From JADLDB01 sp040752975 (GTDB lineage: Bacteria; Myxococcota; Myxococcia; Myxococcales; Myxococcaceae): 64,000 nt of DNA. The notes under the pieces were generated by a model that saw only the letters and a program-made list of their open reading frames with translations, had not been told where the DNA came from and did no database searches. Positions 8,690-18,900 of this stretch are shown here, one piece after another (the stretch's first letter is position 1; each line of letters opens with the position of its first letter). The stretch is taken from assembly GCA_040752975.1 (NCBI GenBank), contig JBFMHF010000013.1, positions 14,942 to 78,941 on the forward strand. The letters are read 5' to 3'. The position numbers and the translations under genes are program-made.

Positions 8690-11074
8690 GTGAGAACGCA
8701 ACGCGTCATGCTGCTGGTGTTGGCCGTCGCGGCGATGCTGCCGAGCGTGGCGCGCGCCCAGGCGGTGGACGTGCCGCCGCCCGTCGATCAGGCCGACAAG
8801 ATCGTCGAGATCCGCGTCGAGGGGAACCGGCGCGTCGAAGCGGAAGCCGTGGCGCGGGCGCTCAAGCAGAAGGTGGGCGACGTCTTCGATCCCGGGCGCA
8901 CCGCGGACGATCTGCGGGTGCTGTGGGCGCTCAAGTACTTCTCCGATCTCCAGTTGCTGGTGCAGCGGACGCCCCGGGGCATCGCCTACGTGGTGCGCGT
9001 CACCGAGAAGCCGTCGATCCGCTCCGTGTCGCTGTCGGGGAACGACGAGCTGGGCAAGGACGACTTCAAGGACGTCATCGACATTCGCGCCTTCACCATC
9101 CTCGACGTGGCGGCGGTGAAGCGGAACGTGAAGAAGATCCAGGAGAAGTACCTCGAGAAGGGCTTCTTCCTCGCGGAGGTGACGTACAAGCTCACGCCCT
9201 CGGACGACGGCAACGAGGTCGATCTCGTCTTCGTCATCGACGAGCACGCCAAGGTGGAGGTGAAGGAGATCAACCTCCTGGGCGTGCGGAAGGTGGACCC
9301 GTCGGAGATCAAGTCGCTCCTGGCCACGCAGGAGGGCGGCTACCTGTCCTTCTTCACCAGCGAGGGCACGTACCGCGAGGAGCTGTTCCAGCGCGATCTG
9401 CAGATGATCCAGATGGCGTACCTCGATCGCGGCTTCATCAACGTGCGGGTGGACAAGCCCACCGTCAGCCTCACGCCCGACAAGCGCTACATCTCCATCA
9501 CCATCCGGGTGGAGGAGGGCGAGCAGTACAGCCTGGGCAAGCTGGACTTCTCCGGCGAGATCCTCGGGTCCAAGGACGATCTCAAGCTGGCGCTCGTGTC
9601 GCGCGAGGGCATGGTCTTCAACCGCTCGCTCCTGGCCCGCGACATCCAGGCGATCAACGACGTCTATTACGACCAGGGCTATGCGTACGCGAACGTCACG
9701 CCCGTCACCTCCGTCAACGCCGAGAAGAAGATCATCGACCTGACCTTCGACATCCAGAAGGGCAACCTGGTCTACATCGAGCGGATCGACATCGTCGGCA
9801 ACACCAAGACGCGGGACAAGGTGATCCGCCGGCAGTGCCGCGTCTTCGAAGGCGAGCTCTTCTCGGGCACCGGCATGCGGCGCTCGAAGGAGAAGATCTT
9901 CGCGCTCGGCTTCTTCGAGACGGTCGAGGTGACGCACAAGCCGGGCAGCGACAGCGAGCACGTGGTGGTGCAGGTCGAGATCAAGGAGAAGTCCACCGGG
10001 CAGTTCCAGGTGGGGCTCGGCTTCTCGAACGTCGAGTCCTTCATCTTCACCGCGCAGATCGCCCAGCAGAACTTCCTCGGGTGGGGCCAGTCGGTGTCTG
10101 CCTCGGCGCAGCTCTCGGCCCTGCGCAGCTTCTTCCAGCTGCAGTACTTCGATCCCTACTTCCTCGACACCAACTACATCTTCTCGATCGACGCGTACCG
10201 CACGCAGCTGGACTACTTCGGCTTCATCCGCACCGCCACGGGTGGATCGCTGGGGCTGGGCTACTACCTGATCCCCGACGAGCTCAGCGTGAACCTGGGC
10301 TACACGCTCGAGTCCGTCTACCTCGAGGCCGGCCGGAACTTCGTCGACTCGGTGTCGCTGTCGAACCAGTTCCGCAGCGGCATCACCAGCGCGCTGCGCC
10401 TGTCGGCCACCTGGGACCGCCGCAACAACCGGCTCTTCCCCACGTCCGGCTGGCTCAGCTTCGCGTCCTTCGAGACGGCGCCGCCCTTCTTGAACCCCGC
10501 GCCGGAGTACCTCCAGTACAACTTCAACAAGATCACCGCGTACCAGCGCGTCTACTTCCCGTTGCCCCTGGGCGCCGTCTTCAAGGTGAACCTGCAGGTC
10601 GGCTTCATCCAGGACATCAACCCCGACTACCCGCTGCCCTCGTCAGAGCTCTACTTCCTCGGCGGCATCACCACCATTCGCGGCTACCCGCTCCGCAGCA
10701 TCGCGCCCACCACCCTGGTGGGGAACAACACCACGCCCGATGTCGCGGTGCGGCCCTTCGGCGTCGGCGGGAACAAGCAGCTCATCTTCAACGCCGAGCT
10801 GGAGATCCCCATCCTCGAGAAGGTGGGCATTCGCGGGGTCCTCTTCTACGACGCGGGCAACGCCTTCGCGCAGGGCGCCAACTTCTTCCAGCACACGCCT
10901 GACTCGCTGAACCGCAACCAGGTGCTGCCGCTCGGGCTGTATCACGCCATCGGCTTCGGGGTGCGCTGGTTCTCCCCCATCGGCCCCTTGCGCTTCGAGT
11001 GGGGCATTCCGTTGACCCGCCGCATCACCGATCAGCCGATCCAGTTCGAGTTCACCATCGGCAACTCGTTCTGA
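8690..11074 (+). CDS. bamA: Outer membrane protein assembly factor BamA
   Basis: Central component of the BAM complex, which folds beta-barrel proteins into the outer membrane. GTG 8690 gives a signal peptide with basic n-region (RTQR), hydrophobic core and cleavage near ARAQA; ATG 8708 is an alternative. Residues of about 30-440 contain successive POTRA domains (recurring pattern of I-x-I-x-G-N/E). From about 440 to the end is a 16-strand-type barrel with the conserved loop motif IRGYPL near residue 660. The C-terminus ends in Phe (IGNSF), the usual outer-membrane signature. At 794 aa the length matches BamA. It lies 68 bases downstream of lolD; an AT-richer spot CTATATGG (8663-8670) may carry a promoter. 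Confidence 0.95.
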   Translation: MRTQRVMLLVLAVAAMLPSVARAQAVDVPPPVDQADKIVEIRVEGNRRVEAEAVARALKQKVGDVFDPGRTADDLRVLWALKYFSDLQLLVQRTPRGIAYVVRVTEKPSIRSVSLSGNDELGKDDFKDVIDIRAFTILDVAAVKRNVKKIQEKYLEKGFFLAEVTYKLTPSDDGNEVDLVFVIDEHAKVEVKEINLLGVRKVDPSEIKSLLATQEGGYLSFFTSEGTYREELFQRDLQMIQMAYLDRGFINVRVDKPTVSLTPDKRYISITIRVEEGEQYSLGKLDFSGEILGSKDDLKLALVSREGMVFNRSLLARDIQAINDVYYDQGYAYANVTPVTSVNAEKKIIDLTFDIQKGNLVYIERIDIVGNTKTRDKVIRRQCRVFEGELFSGTGMRRSKEKIFALGFFETVEVTHKPGSDSEHVVVQVEIKEKSTGQFQVGLGFSNVESFIFTAQIAQQNFLGWGQSVSASAQLSALRSFFQLQYFDPYFLDTNYIFSIDAYRTQLDYFGFIRTATGGSLGLGYYLIPDELSVNLGYTLESVYLEAGRNFVDSVSLSNQFRSGITSALRLSATWDRRNNRLFPTSGWLSFASFETAPPFLNPAPEYLQYNFNKITAYQRVYFPLPLGAVFKVNLQVGFIQDINPDYPLPSSELYFLGGITTIRGYPLRSIAPTTLVGNNTTPDVAVRPFGVGGNKQLIFNAELEIPILEKVGIRGVLFYDAGNAFAQGANFFQHTPDSLNRNQVLPLGLYHAIGFGVRWFSPIGPLRFEWGIPLTRRITDQPIQFEFTIGNSF

Positions 11075-11080
11075 TCGCCG

Positions 11081-12049
11081 TCACCGGGAAAGAAAGTACA
11101 GCCCGAGCGTCACCGCGATCCCCGAAACCGCGAGCAGTGCGCCGACGCCCATGAGGAGGAGCTCGGACGGGACGCCGCGGCGCGGGTGGGGCTGGGTGGT
11201 CTCTGACGGAGCGTCCTCGCCGAAAGCGGGCTGGGGAGCTTCCACCGCAGGCGCGGGGACGGGTTCGATGGGCGGCGCGGGGGACTTCGCCTCGGGCCCC
11301 ATGTCGGCCTTCGGCCCGGGCTTCTCCGGCTGGCCGGGCGGCGCGTCGGCTGGTGCAGGCAAGCCCACCACCGTCCGCTCTTCTGGCGCGCGCTCGGGGC
11401 CGTTGAAGCGCAGCATCGTCTGGCCCAGCTCCAGCACGTCGCCGGACTGAATCGGGACTTCCTTCTTCAGCCGCGTCCCGTTGAGGAAGGTGCCGTTCAT
11501 GTCGGACAGCGGCTTGAGGAACCAGGTCTTGCCTCGTCGCGTCAGCCGCGCGTGCGCCCGCGACACCGCGCGATCTCTCAACCGCACGTGCGCGTCGTCC
11601 GCGCGGCCGATGGTGTTGTCGTCCGCCGCGATGGGGAAGGTGATGCCCTTGTCGAAGCCCGTCACGCAGGTGAAGGTGGCCGCGCGCGTGTTCTCCGGCG
11701 CCACCTCCCCCGACAACAGCTCCTTCGCCACGAAGGCCGTGCCCGCCAGCTTGCGAGACTCCCGCTGCTTCGCGTCCACTGCCTGGCGCAGCACGACGTC
11801 ATTGGGCAGCTTCAGCTCCTCGCCCGCCACCACCAGCCGCGGGACGTTCGCCGGGAAGAGGGCCTTGCCGATCCGCAGGCTCCGAATCGACTTCACCTGC
11901 ACCTGCCCATTCTCCAGCGTCAGCGTGAGCAGTCCGTGCGGCAGGCCGTCGAGGCGAATGTCGTCCTTCGGCCCGCCGCCCACCTTCACCTGGCCGTCCA
12001 CCAGGTCCACTGGCATCACTTCGTCGTTGAACACGATCTCGAGGCGCAT
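11081..12049 (-). CDS. FHA-domain protein with C-terminal membrane anchor
   Basis: 322 aa. A forkhead-associated domain (about residues 125-215) carries the phosphothreonine-binding signature: IGRADDAHVRL, SRAHARL and NGTFLNG supply the Gly-Arg, Ser-x-x-His and Asn-Gly residues. The N-terminal ~80 residues (MRLEIVFNDE...) look like a second, degenerate beta-sandwich of the same kind. A long Pro/Ala/Glu linker follows, and then one transmembrane helix near the C-terminus (LLLMGVGALLAVSGIAVTLG). FHA proteins read Ser/Thr kinase signals; which kinase applies is unknown. It converges on bamA with only six bases between the stops. Confidence 0.85.
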   Translation of the reverse strand: MRLEIVFNDEVMPVDLVDGQVKVGGGPKDDIRLDGLPHGLLTLTLENGQVQVKSIRSLRIGKALFPANVPRLVVAGEELKLPNDVVLRQAVDAKQRESRKLAGTAFVAKELLSGEVAPENTRAATFTCVTGFDKGITFPIAADDNTIGRADDAHVRLRDRAVSRAHARLTRRGKTWFLKPLSDMNGTFLNGTRLKKEVPIQSGDVLELGQTMLRFNGPERAPEERTVVGLPAPADAPPGQPEKPGPKADMGPEAKSPAPPIEPVPAPAVEAPQPAFGEDAPSETTQPHPRRGVPSELLLMGVGALLAVSGIAVTLGLYFLSR

Positions 12050-12152
12050 GGCGCTCGACTGAGCAACCCCTGCGCCCGCGCAAGTGCCTGAAGAGACGAG
12101 GCTTTGGAATCAGGCTGCGTCCGGGGCGCGGGCGTGTAGTCTCCGCGCCGCG

Positions 12153-13367
12153 ATGCGAATGAGTCAGATGTGGGTGTGGGTAGTCGTGGCCGTCGTGGCC
12201 GGGTGTCGTGACGAGCAGGCCGGACCCAGGCCGAAGGCCGGGCAGGCGCCCCGTCCACAGGTTGGCGGGAGTGTGCGCACGCTGGAGGCGGCGCCGGCCC
12301 TCACTTTCACCAGCGGGGCGACGTGGGCGGGGGGCGCGGTGACGTACCTGGGCTCCATCGTCGAGCCGCCCAGGCCCAGGCCGGGCGACCAGGTGACGCT
12401 CAGGCACTATTTTCGCGCCGACGCGGACGTGCCGCAGGGCTACCGCTTCTTCGCGCACGTCCTCGACGCGGACTCGCGGCGGCAACTCGGGAACCTCGAT
12501 CATGAGATCCAGCAGGGCGCTGCGCCGCTGGGCACCTGGCCGAAAAAGAAAGTCATCGAGGACGTCCATGGCTTCCAGATGCCCAACTTCCCGGGGACGC
12601 TGCAGCTCGCCATCGGCTTCTGGAACGACGCGGGGAGGCTGCCGGTCGACAGCGTGGCCCTCTCCGACGGCGACAACCGGGTGCTGGGTCCACGCTTCGA
12701 GGGGCACGTGGCCGCGCTGCCGGAGTACCGTACGCCCCGCGCCGCGAAGGCGCCCCTCATCGACGGCAAGCTGGACGACGACGTGTGGAAGAGCGCGCCC
12801 GAGGTGGTGCTGCAGGGCAGCTTCGACGGCCGGCCGGTCGAGCGGAAGACGACGTTCCGCGCCGTGTGGGACGACGAGTTCCTCTACGTGGCCTTCTGGG
12901 CCGAGGACAAGGACGCCTGGGGCACCCTGAGGAAGAAGGACGACCCCATCTACACCGAGGACGCGTGCGAGGTGTTCCTCGACGCGAACGGTGACGGCGC
13001 CACCTACAACGAGCTGCAGGTGTCGCCCCACAACGTCAACTTCGACGCCAGCTTCGTCGCGCGCCGCAGCGATCTCGCCGAGGCGATGAAGTGGGAGTCG
13101 GGCATGCAGACGGCGGTGCAGGTGAAGGGCACGCTGGACGACGCCTCCGACACCGACGAGTTCTGGTCCGCGGAGATGAAGATCCCTTTGAAGAACCTCA
13201 ACAGCGTGCCGAGGCTGCCCCCACAGAAGGGCGACAAGTGGCGCTTCAACGCGTACCGACTCGAGCACCTCTCGCGCCAGAAGAACGTCGAAGGGCAGGC
13301 CTTCAGCCCGCTCTTCGTCGGCGACTTCCACAACCTGCCGCGCTTCGGGTGGCTCGTCTTCGACTGA
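12153..13367 (+). CDS. Lipoprotein with CBM9-like carbohydrate-binding domain
   Basis: 404 aa from ATG 12153. The N-terminus MRMSQMWVWVVVAVVAGC is a lipoprotein signal with lipobox VAGC. A beta-sandwich-like domain comes next (residues about 50-185, including GYRFFAHVLDADSRRQLGN). The C-terminal ~200 residues are a CBM9/DOMON-like domain: KAPLIDGKLDDDVWKSAP, FRAVWDDEFLYVAFWAED and YTEDACEVFLDANGD are the family hallmarks. Such domains bind sugar reducing ends or occur in envelope proteins of unknown role. It may help attach to or sense polysaccharides. Divergent from the FHA gene with about 100 bases between starts. Confidence 0.75.
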   Translation: MRMSQMWVWVVVAVVAGCRDEQAGPRPKAGQAPRPQVGGSVRTLEAAPALTFTSGATWAGGAVTYLGSIVEPPRPRPGDQVTLRHYFRADADVPQGYRFFAHVLDADSRRQLGNLDHEIQQGAAPLGTWPKKKVIEDVHGFQMPNFPGTLQLAIGFWNDAGRLPVDSVALSDGDNRVLGPRFEGHVAALPEYRTPRAAKAPLIDGKLDDDVWKSAPEVVLQGSFDGRPVERKTTFRAVWDDEFLYVAFWAEDKDAWGTLRKKDDPIYTEDACEVFLDANGDGATYNELQVSPHNVNFDASFVARRSDLAEAMKWESGMQTAVQVKGTLDDASDTDEFWSAEMKIPLKNLNSVPRLPPQKGDKWRFNAYRLEHLSRQKNVEGQAFSPLFVGDFHNLPRFGWLVFD

Positions 13368-13376
13368 CGACTCACG

Positions 13377-14864
13377 TCAGGGCGAGACGCGGCGCGCCTT
13401 CGCGCGCAGCTTCGGCGGCACCTGCTCCAGGGAGTCCACGTACGTCTCCACGCCCTGCGCGTCGGTGTAGACGTAGATGCCCGGCTCGGCCGCGCCCGGT
13501 GACGTCGGCAGCGAGGGAGGCGGCGTCGTCGGCTGAGACGCAACGTCGGCGGGCGTTGGCGCTGGCTTCGTCGGCGGCATGACGCCGCGCAGCGCCGGCC
13601 GGGGCGCGGCGTCGTGCGCGGTGGGGGGCGGTTGCGCCGCCTGCGCCGAGGGAATCGCCAGGCGGAAGAGGGCCAGCGTCCCCTCGAAGGGCTTGCCGGC
13701 CAACGCCCGGCGCGCGGCGATCAACAACTGGCCGTCGGGCATGATGACGGCGCGGCCCGACTGGAAGTTGATGCCCGGCTCCTCCTGCTCCCAGAGGCCG
13801 TCCTCACCGAAGCGCGTGTCGAGCCGGCCGTCGCTCCACAACGCCACCACCAGGCTGGCGCGCTGGGCCTTCACCGAGAAGCTGGTCGCGGCCACCGCCC
13901 GCCGCCCGTCGGGCAGGACCAGCACCGCGAAGGGCCACTCGAGTCGATCGTCGTGCTGCTGCCACTCCAGCGGCTTCGACGCCCGCCCGTCGGAAGCGAC
14001 GGTGGTGAGCTGCTGCCCGCGAAGGCGCGAGGCGTAGTGAAGCGTGCCGTCCCTCGCCACGGCCAGCGCGCGCGCAGCCGCCGTCTCCGCCGGAGCGGCC
14101 CGCCCGCCCACGCCGAAGGCGTCGTCCAGCAGGCCCGAGGTGGTGAGGCGGAAGAGCTGCGGGCGCAGCTTCGTGCCCGCGCCGATCACCAACTGCCCTT
14201 CCGGCGTCAGGGAGGCGACCAGCTCACCGCTGTTGGTGCGCTCGTAGGTGGCGACCGGCTTCTCCCCTGCGGCCCACGCTGGATCGACGCGCCCGTCGGA
14301 GAGGAGCCGGTGTACGTACAGCGCCGTCAGGCCCTCAACGCTGTCCACCGTCGTCACCACGTACACGCGGCCCTGGCCGTCGACCTGCACCACGGCCTCT
14401 CCACCGGTGGTGGACGCGTTGGGCAGCAACCGCGGGGCGGTGAGGGTCGTCTTGCCCGCCGCGCCGAAGGCCCGCTCGAGAGAGAAGTCCCCCATTCGCC
14501 GCGCCTCGATCTTCACCTCCGCGGCGTCGGGCCTCATCAGCGCGGTGGCCACCAGCAGCCGCTGGCGAGCGGCGTCGACGATGGCCGAGGACGGAGACGT
14601 CCCCTTTGGAAAGACGAAGCGATCGATGATGCGGCCGTCCGCGCCGTAGCGGACGACGGTGCTGCGCAGACCCTCGGGGCGGGCGTGGGAGCTCGTCACC
14701 ACCAGGGACTCACAGGTGGACGGATCCGTCCACAGCATCACCGGGGCGCCGGGCTCTGCCCGCGTCTCTTCATTGGGCGCCCAGGTGGGGCTGCAGGTCG
14801 CGGTGGCCGCGGCGAGTACGAGGGTGAGCACCTTCTGGATTCTAACCCGGATCGTCCGCCCCAA
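13377..14864 (-). CDS. Secreted delta-60-repeat propeller protein with C-terminal DUF4124-like segment
   Basis: 495 aa with an N-terminal signal (KVLTLVLAAATATC); the Cys lacks a canonical lipobox, so soluble export and lipidation are both possible. The body is built of repeats of about 55 residues with motifs such as LLSDGRVDPAWAAG, LTTSGLLDDAFGVGG and LWSDGRLDTRFGEDG. This G-x-x-D-x-x-F-G pattern is the delta-60 repeat that forms beta-propellers. After a Pro-rich linker the last ~35 residues (GIYVYTDAQGVETYVDSLEQ) resemble DUF4124, a small envelope-associated motif. Function unknown; probably protein binding in the envelope. Converges on the CBM9 lipoprotein gene. Confidence 0.65.
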   Translation of the reverse strand: MGRTIRVRIQKVLTLVLAAATATCSPTWAPNEETRAEPGAPVMLWTDPSTCESLVVTSSHARPEGLRSTVVRYGADGRIIDRFVFPKGTSPSSAIVDAARQRLLVATALMRPDAAEVKIEARRMGDFSLERAFGAAGKTTLTAPRLLPNASTTGGEAVVQVDGQGRVYVVTTVDSVEGLTALYVHRLLSDGRVDPAWAAGEKPVATYERTNSGELVASLTPEGQLVIGAGTKLRPQLFRLTTSGLLDDAFGVGGRAAPAETAAARALAVARDGTLHYASRLRGQQLTTVASDGRASKPLEWQQHDDRLEWPFAVLVLPDGRRAVAATSFSVKAQRASLVVALWSDGRLDTRFGEDGLWEQEEPGINFQSGRAVIMPDGQLLIAARRALAGKPFEGTLALFRLAIPSAQAAQPPPTAHDAAPRPALRGVMPPTKPAPTPADVASQPTTPPPSLPTSPGAAEPGIYVYTDAQGVETYVDSLEQVPPKLRAKARRVSP

Positions 14865-14949
14865 CTCGCTCCCGCGAGCGACAGTCTGCCGGCGTCATCG
14901 CCGTTCGCCCCCGTCGGCGCCCTTCGCGAGGCCGGTGGAGCGGCCATCG

Positions 14950-15948
14950 TCAGCGGTGGTAACCCTGCAGCAGCTTCACGTAGTTCGCCCGCTCGTACCC
15001 CGAAGGATCCGGGCTGCGCTCCAGGTTCATGCTGCCCGAGAGCTGGCGCACCGAGTCGTACTCGTGCTCCTCGAGCCACAGCTTGAGGCCGTCGCGGAGG
15101 TGGGTGATCCGCCGCGGCCCATTCTTGAGCAGCTCCGACACCACCTGCACCGCACCAGCGCCGGCCATCAGGGCCTTGATGACGTGTTCCGTCTCATGGA
15201 CGCCGCCGCTGCACGCGAGCGGCACCTTCGTCCGCGAGGAGAGGATCGCCAGCCACCGCAAGCGGAGCAGGAGCTCGGACGGATCGGACAGGTGCAGCAC
15301 GCGGTTGAGCGCGAGGGTCTCGGTGTCGATGTCCGGCTGGTACAGCCGATTGAAGAGCACCAGCCCCGCGACGCCCTCGGCCTCCAGGGAGCGCGCGAAG
15401 TGGGGCAGCGAGGAGTAGAAGGGCGACAGCTTCACCCCGACGGGGATCTTCACCGTCGCCTTCACCTTCCGGATGATGAAGAGCTGCTCCTGCTCGACGG
15501 CGTGCGCGTCCTGCTGGGGATCGGACGGCAGCGCGTAGAGGTTGAGCTCCAGGGCGCTCGCGCCCGCCTGCTCGATCAGCCTGGCGTACTCCAGCCACCC
15601 GCCCGGCGTGGTGCCGTTGAGCGAGCCGATCACCGGCACCTTCACCGCCGCCTTGATCTTCCGGATCTGCTCCAGGTACGCGTCGGGCCCCAGCGCGAAG
15701 TCGGCGGTCGAGGGGAACCAGCCTTGCGCCTCCGCGTTCAGCTCCGTCCACGCGTCGAGGTGGCGGTGCGCCGCCATCTGCTCGGCCACCAACTGCTCCT
15801 CGAAGAGCGAGTGCATGGTGATGCAGGCCGCGCCCGCGTCCTCCAGCCGCCTCACCATGTCGAGATCGTCCACCAGCGGCGAGGCGCCCGGGAAGATCGG
15901 GTGCTCGAGGGTGAGGCCCAGCCACGTCGTCGAGAGATCCACGGCCAT
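14950..15948 (-). CDS. Dihydroorotate dehydrogenase-like flavoprotein (nifJ partner)
   Basis: 332 aa with a DHOD-type TIM barrel. Visible elements are the N-terminal HPIFPGASPLVDD, the strand/loop PVIGSLNGTTPGGW, the segment ALELNLYALPSD, the Lys in VGVKLSPFYSS and the FMN-phosphate region VPLACSGGVHE...MAGAGAVQVVSELL. This subfamily is regularly encoded beside pyruvate:ferredoxin oxidoreductase and is thought not to be the pyrimidine enzyme; its reaction is not established. The start lies one base after the nifJ stop, so the two genes form an operon. Possibly an electron-transfer or oxidoreductase partner of PFOR (inference). Confidence 0.85.
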   Translation of the reverse strand: MAVDLSTTWLGLTLEHPIFPGASPLVDDLDMVRRLEDAGAACITMHSLFEEQLVAEQMAAHRHLDAWTELNAEAQGWFPSTADFALGPDAYLEQIRKIKAAVKVPVIGSLNGTTPGGWLEYARLIEQAGASALELNLYALPSDPQQDAHAVEQEQLFIIRKVKATVKIPVGVKLSPFYSSLPHFARSLEAEGVAGLVLFNRLYQPDIDTETLALNRVLHLSDPSELLLRLRWLAILSSRTKVPLACSGGVHETEHVIKALMAGAGAVQVVSELLKNGPRRITHLRDGLKLWLEEHEYDSVRQLSGSMNLERSPDPSGYERANYVKLLQGYHR

Positions 15949-15949
15949 G

Positions 15950-18900
15950 TCAGTGCCCCTTCTCCCGGTTGGTCACGTGCACCGCGGCGAGCTGCTCGTA
16001 GACCGCGCGCCTCCGGGCCGAGAACTCCTCGTTCGCGGCGACCAGGTCCTCGTAGCGCTTCGGATCTCGCAGGGCGACCATGCGGAAGCGCCCTTCGTTC
16101 TTCATGTAGTCGCGCGCCTTCGTCTTCGGCGTCGGCGAGTCGAGCTGCAGCGGGGCCTCTCCCGCCGCGATGCGCCGTGGGTCGAAGCGGTACATCGGCC
16201 AGACGCCCGAATCGACCGCCAGCTTCTGCTGCTCGCAGCCGTGCTCGAGGTCGTACCCGTGGGCGATGCAGTGGCTGTACGCGATGATGAGGGACGTACC
16301 GGGGTACGCCTCGGCCTCGCGGAAGGCCTTGAGCGTCTGCGCGTCCTTCGCGCCCATGGCCACCGACGCGACGTAGACGTTGCCGTAGCTCATCGCGAGC
16401 AGGCCCAGGTCCTTCTTTCCAACAGCCTTGCCCGCCGCCGCGAACTTGGCCGCCGCGCCGATGGGCGTGGCCTTCGACGCCTGGCCGCCGGTGTTCGAGT
16501 ACACCTCGGTGTCCAGCACCAGGATGTTCACGTTCGCGCCGCTGGCCAGCACGTGATCCAGGCCGCCGTACCCGATGTCGTAGGCCCAGCCGTCGCCGCC
16601 GATGATCCACACGGACTTCTTCACCAGCGCGTCCGCGAGGCCGAGCAGCCGCTTCGCTTCGGCGGAGTCCAGGCCTTTGAGCTTCTCTTTGAGCGCCTGC
16701 ACACGCCCGCGCTGCTTCGCCAGGCCTGCCTCGTCGTCCTGGTTCGCCTCGAGCAACTCTCTCACCAGTGTGTCACCCAGCTTCGGCGCGAGCGACGTGA
16801 CGAGCGAGCGCGCGAGCTGCTCCTGCGCCTCGACCGCGAGCCGCATGCCCAGGCCGAACTCCGCGTTGTCCTCGAAGAGCGAGTTGGCCCAGGCCGGCCC
16901 GCGCCCCTGCTGGTTCTTCGACCACGGCGTGGTGGGCAGGTTGCCTCCGTAGATCGACGTGCACCCGGTGGCGTTGGCGACCAGCATGCGATCGCCGAAC
17001 AACTGGGTGACGAGCTTGATGTACGGCGTCTCGCCGCAGCCCGCGCACGCGCCCGAGAACTCGAACAACGGCTCGAGGAACTGGGAAGCCTTCAGCTCCG
17101 GGCCCACCGCGGTGCGGTCGACGTACGGCAGCTCGGCGAAGAACTTCCAGTTCTCGCGCTCGACGTCACGCAGCGGCTCCACCGCGGCCATGTCGATGGC
17201 CTTGTGCCTGGGGTTCGCCTTGTCGCGGGCCGGGCAGACGTTCACGCACAGGCCGCAGCCGGTGCAGTCGTCGGGGGCGACCTGCAGCGCGTACTTCCAG
17301 CCCGCGCCAGACGGAGCGTTGCCGAAGTCCTTCGCCTTGAAGTCCATGGTGACGAAGGACTTCGGCGCGCCGCCCAGCGACTTGGGGTCGACCAACTGCG
17401 TGCGGATCGCCGCGTGCGGGCAGATGAGCGAGCACTTGTTGCACTGGATGCAGATGCTCGGATCCCACCTGGGGATCTCCAGGGCGATGGCGCGCTTCTC
17501 CCACCTGGTCGTGCCGGTGGGCCACGTTCCATCGACGGGGAAGGCGCTGACGGGCAGGAGGTCGCCCTTGCCGGCCATCATCATCGCCGTGACGCGCTGG
17601 ACGAAGTCAGGCGCCTCCTTCGGCACCACCGGCGGGCGGGGCAGGGCGCCGTTCAGCTTCGTGGGCACGGTGGCCTCGTGCAGGTTGGCGAGCGCCGCGT
17701 CGATGGCCGCGAAGTTGCGCTTGATGACCTCGCTGCCGCGCTTGCCGTACGTCTTCTCGACCGCATGGCGGATGTGCTCGAGCGCCTCGTCCATCGGCAG
17801 TACGCCGGACAGCTTGAAGAAGCACACCTGCATCACCGCGCTGATGTAGCGATCGAGGCCCACCTCGCGCGCCACCTTGAAGGCGTCGATGACGAAGAAC
17901 TTGAGCTTCTTCGACAGCACCTGTTCCTGCACCTCGCGCGGGAGGTACTTGAAGGCCTGATCCGGCGGGTGGTGGGTGTTGAGGAGGAAGGTCGCTCCCG
18001 CAGCCGCGCTCTCCAGCACGTCGTGGCGCTCGAGCAGCGGCGCGTAGTGGCACGCCACGAAGCTGGCCGACTTCACCAGGTACGTGCTGCGGATGGGCTT
18101 CGGCCCGAAGCGCAGGTGCGACACGGTGATGGCGCCCGACTTCTTCGAGTCGTAGACGAAGAAGCCCTGGGCGTAGCGGTTGGCTTCCTGGCCGATGATC
18201 TTGATCGTCTGCTTGTTGCTGCCGACGGTGCCGTCGCTGCCGAGGCCGTACAGCACGGCGCGCACCACCTCGGGGGGCTCGAGATCGAAGCTGGCGTCGT
18301 AGTCCAGCGAGCGCTTCGTCACGTCGTCGTTGATGCCGACGGTGAAGTGGTTCCGCGGAGCCGGCTTCTTCAGCTCGTCGAAGACGGCCTTCACCATCCC
18401 GGGCGTGAACTCCTTCGACGACAGCCCGTAGCGGCCGCCGATGATGCGCGCGGCGCGGCCCGCTTCGGCGAAGGCCGTGGTGACGTCCTGGTACAGGGGC
18501 TCCCCGACGGCGCCGGGTTCTTTGGTGCGGTCCAGCACCGCGATCGCCTTGACGGACGCGGGCACGGCCTTCGCGAACGTCGCAACATCGAACGGGCGGA
18601 ACAGCCGGACGATGACGACGCCGACCTTCTCACCCCTGGCGACGAGGTAGTCGACTGTCTCACGCACGGCGTCGCTGCCGGAGCCCATCAGCACCAGCAC
18701 GCGCTCGGCGTCCGGCGCGCCGACGTAGTCGTACAGCCTGTACGCGCGGCCGGTCAGCCGCTCGAAGCGGTCCATCGCCGCCTGCACGTGACCGGGAACC
18801 GCGTCGTAGAAGCCGTTGCACGCCTCGCGGGCCTGGAAGAACGCGTCGGGGTTCTGCGCCGTGCCGCGCAGCACCGGCGCGTCCGGCGTCAGCTTGCGGG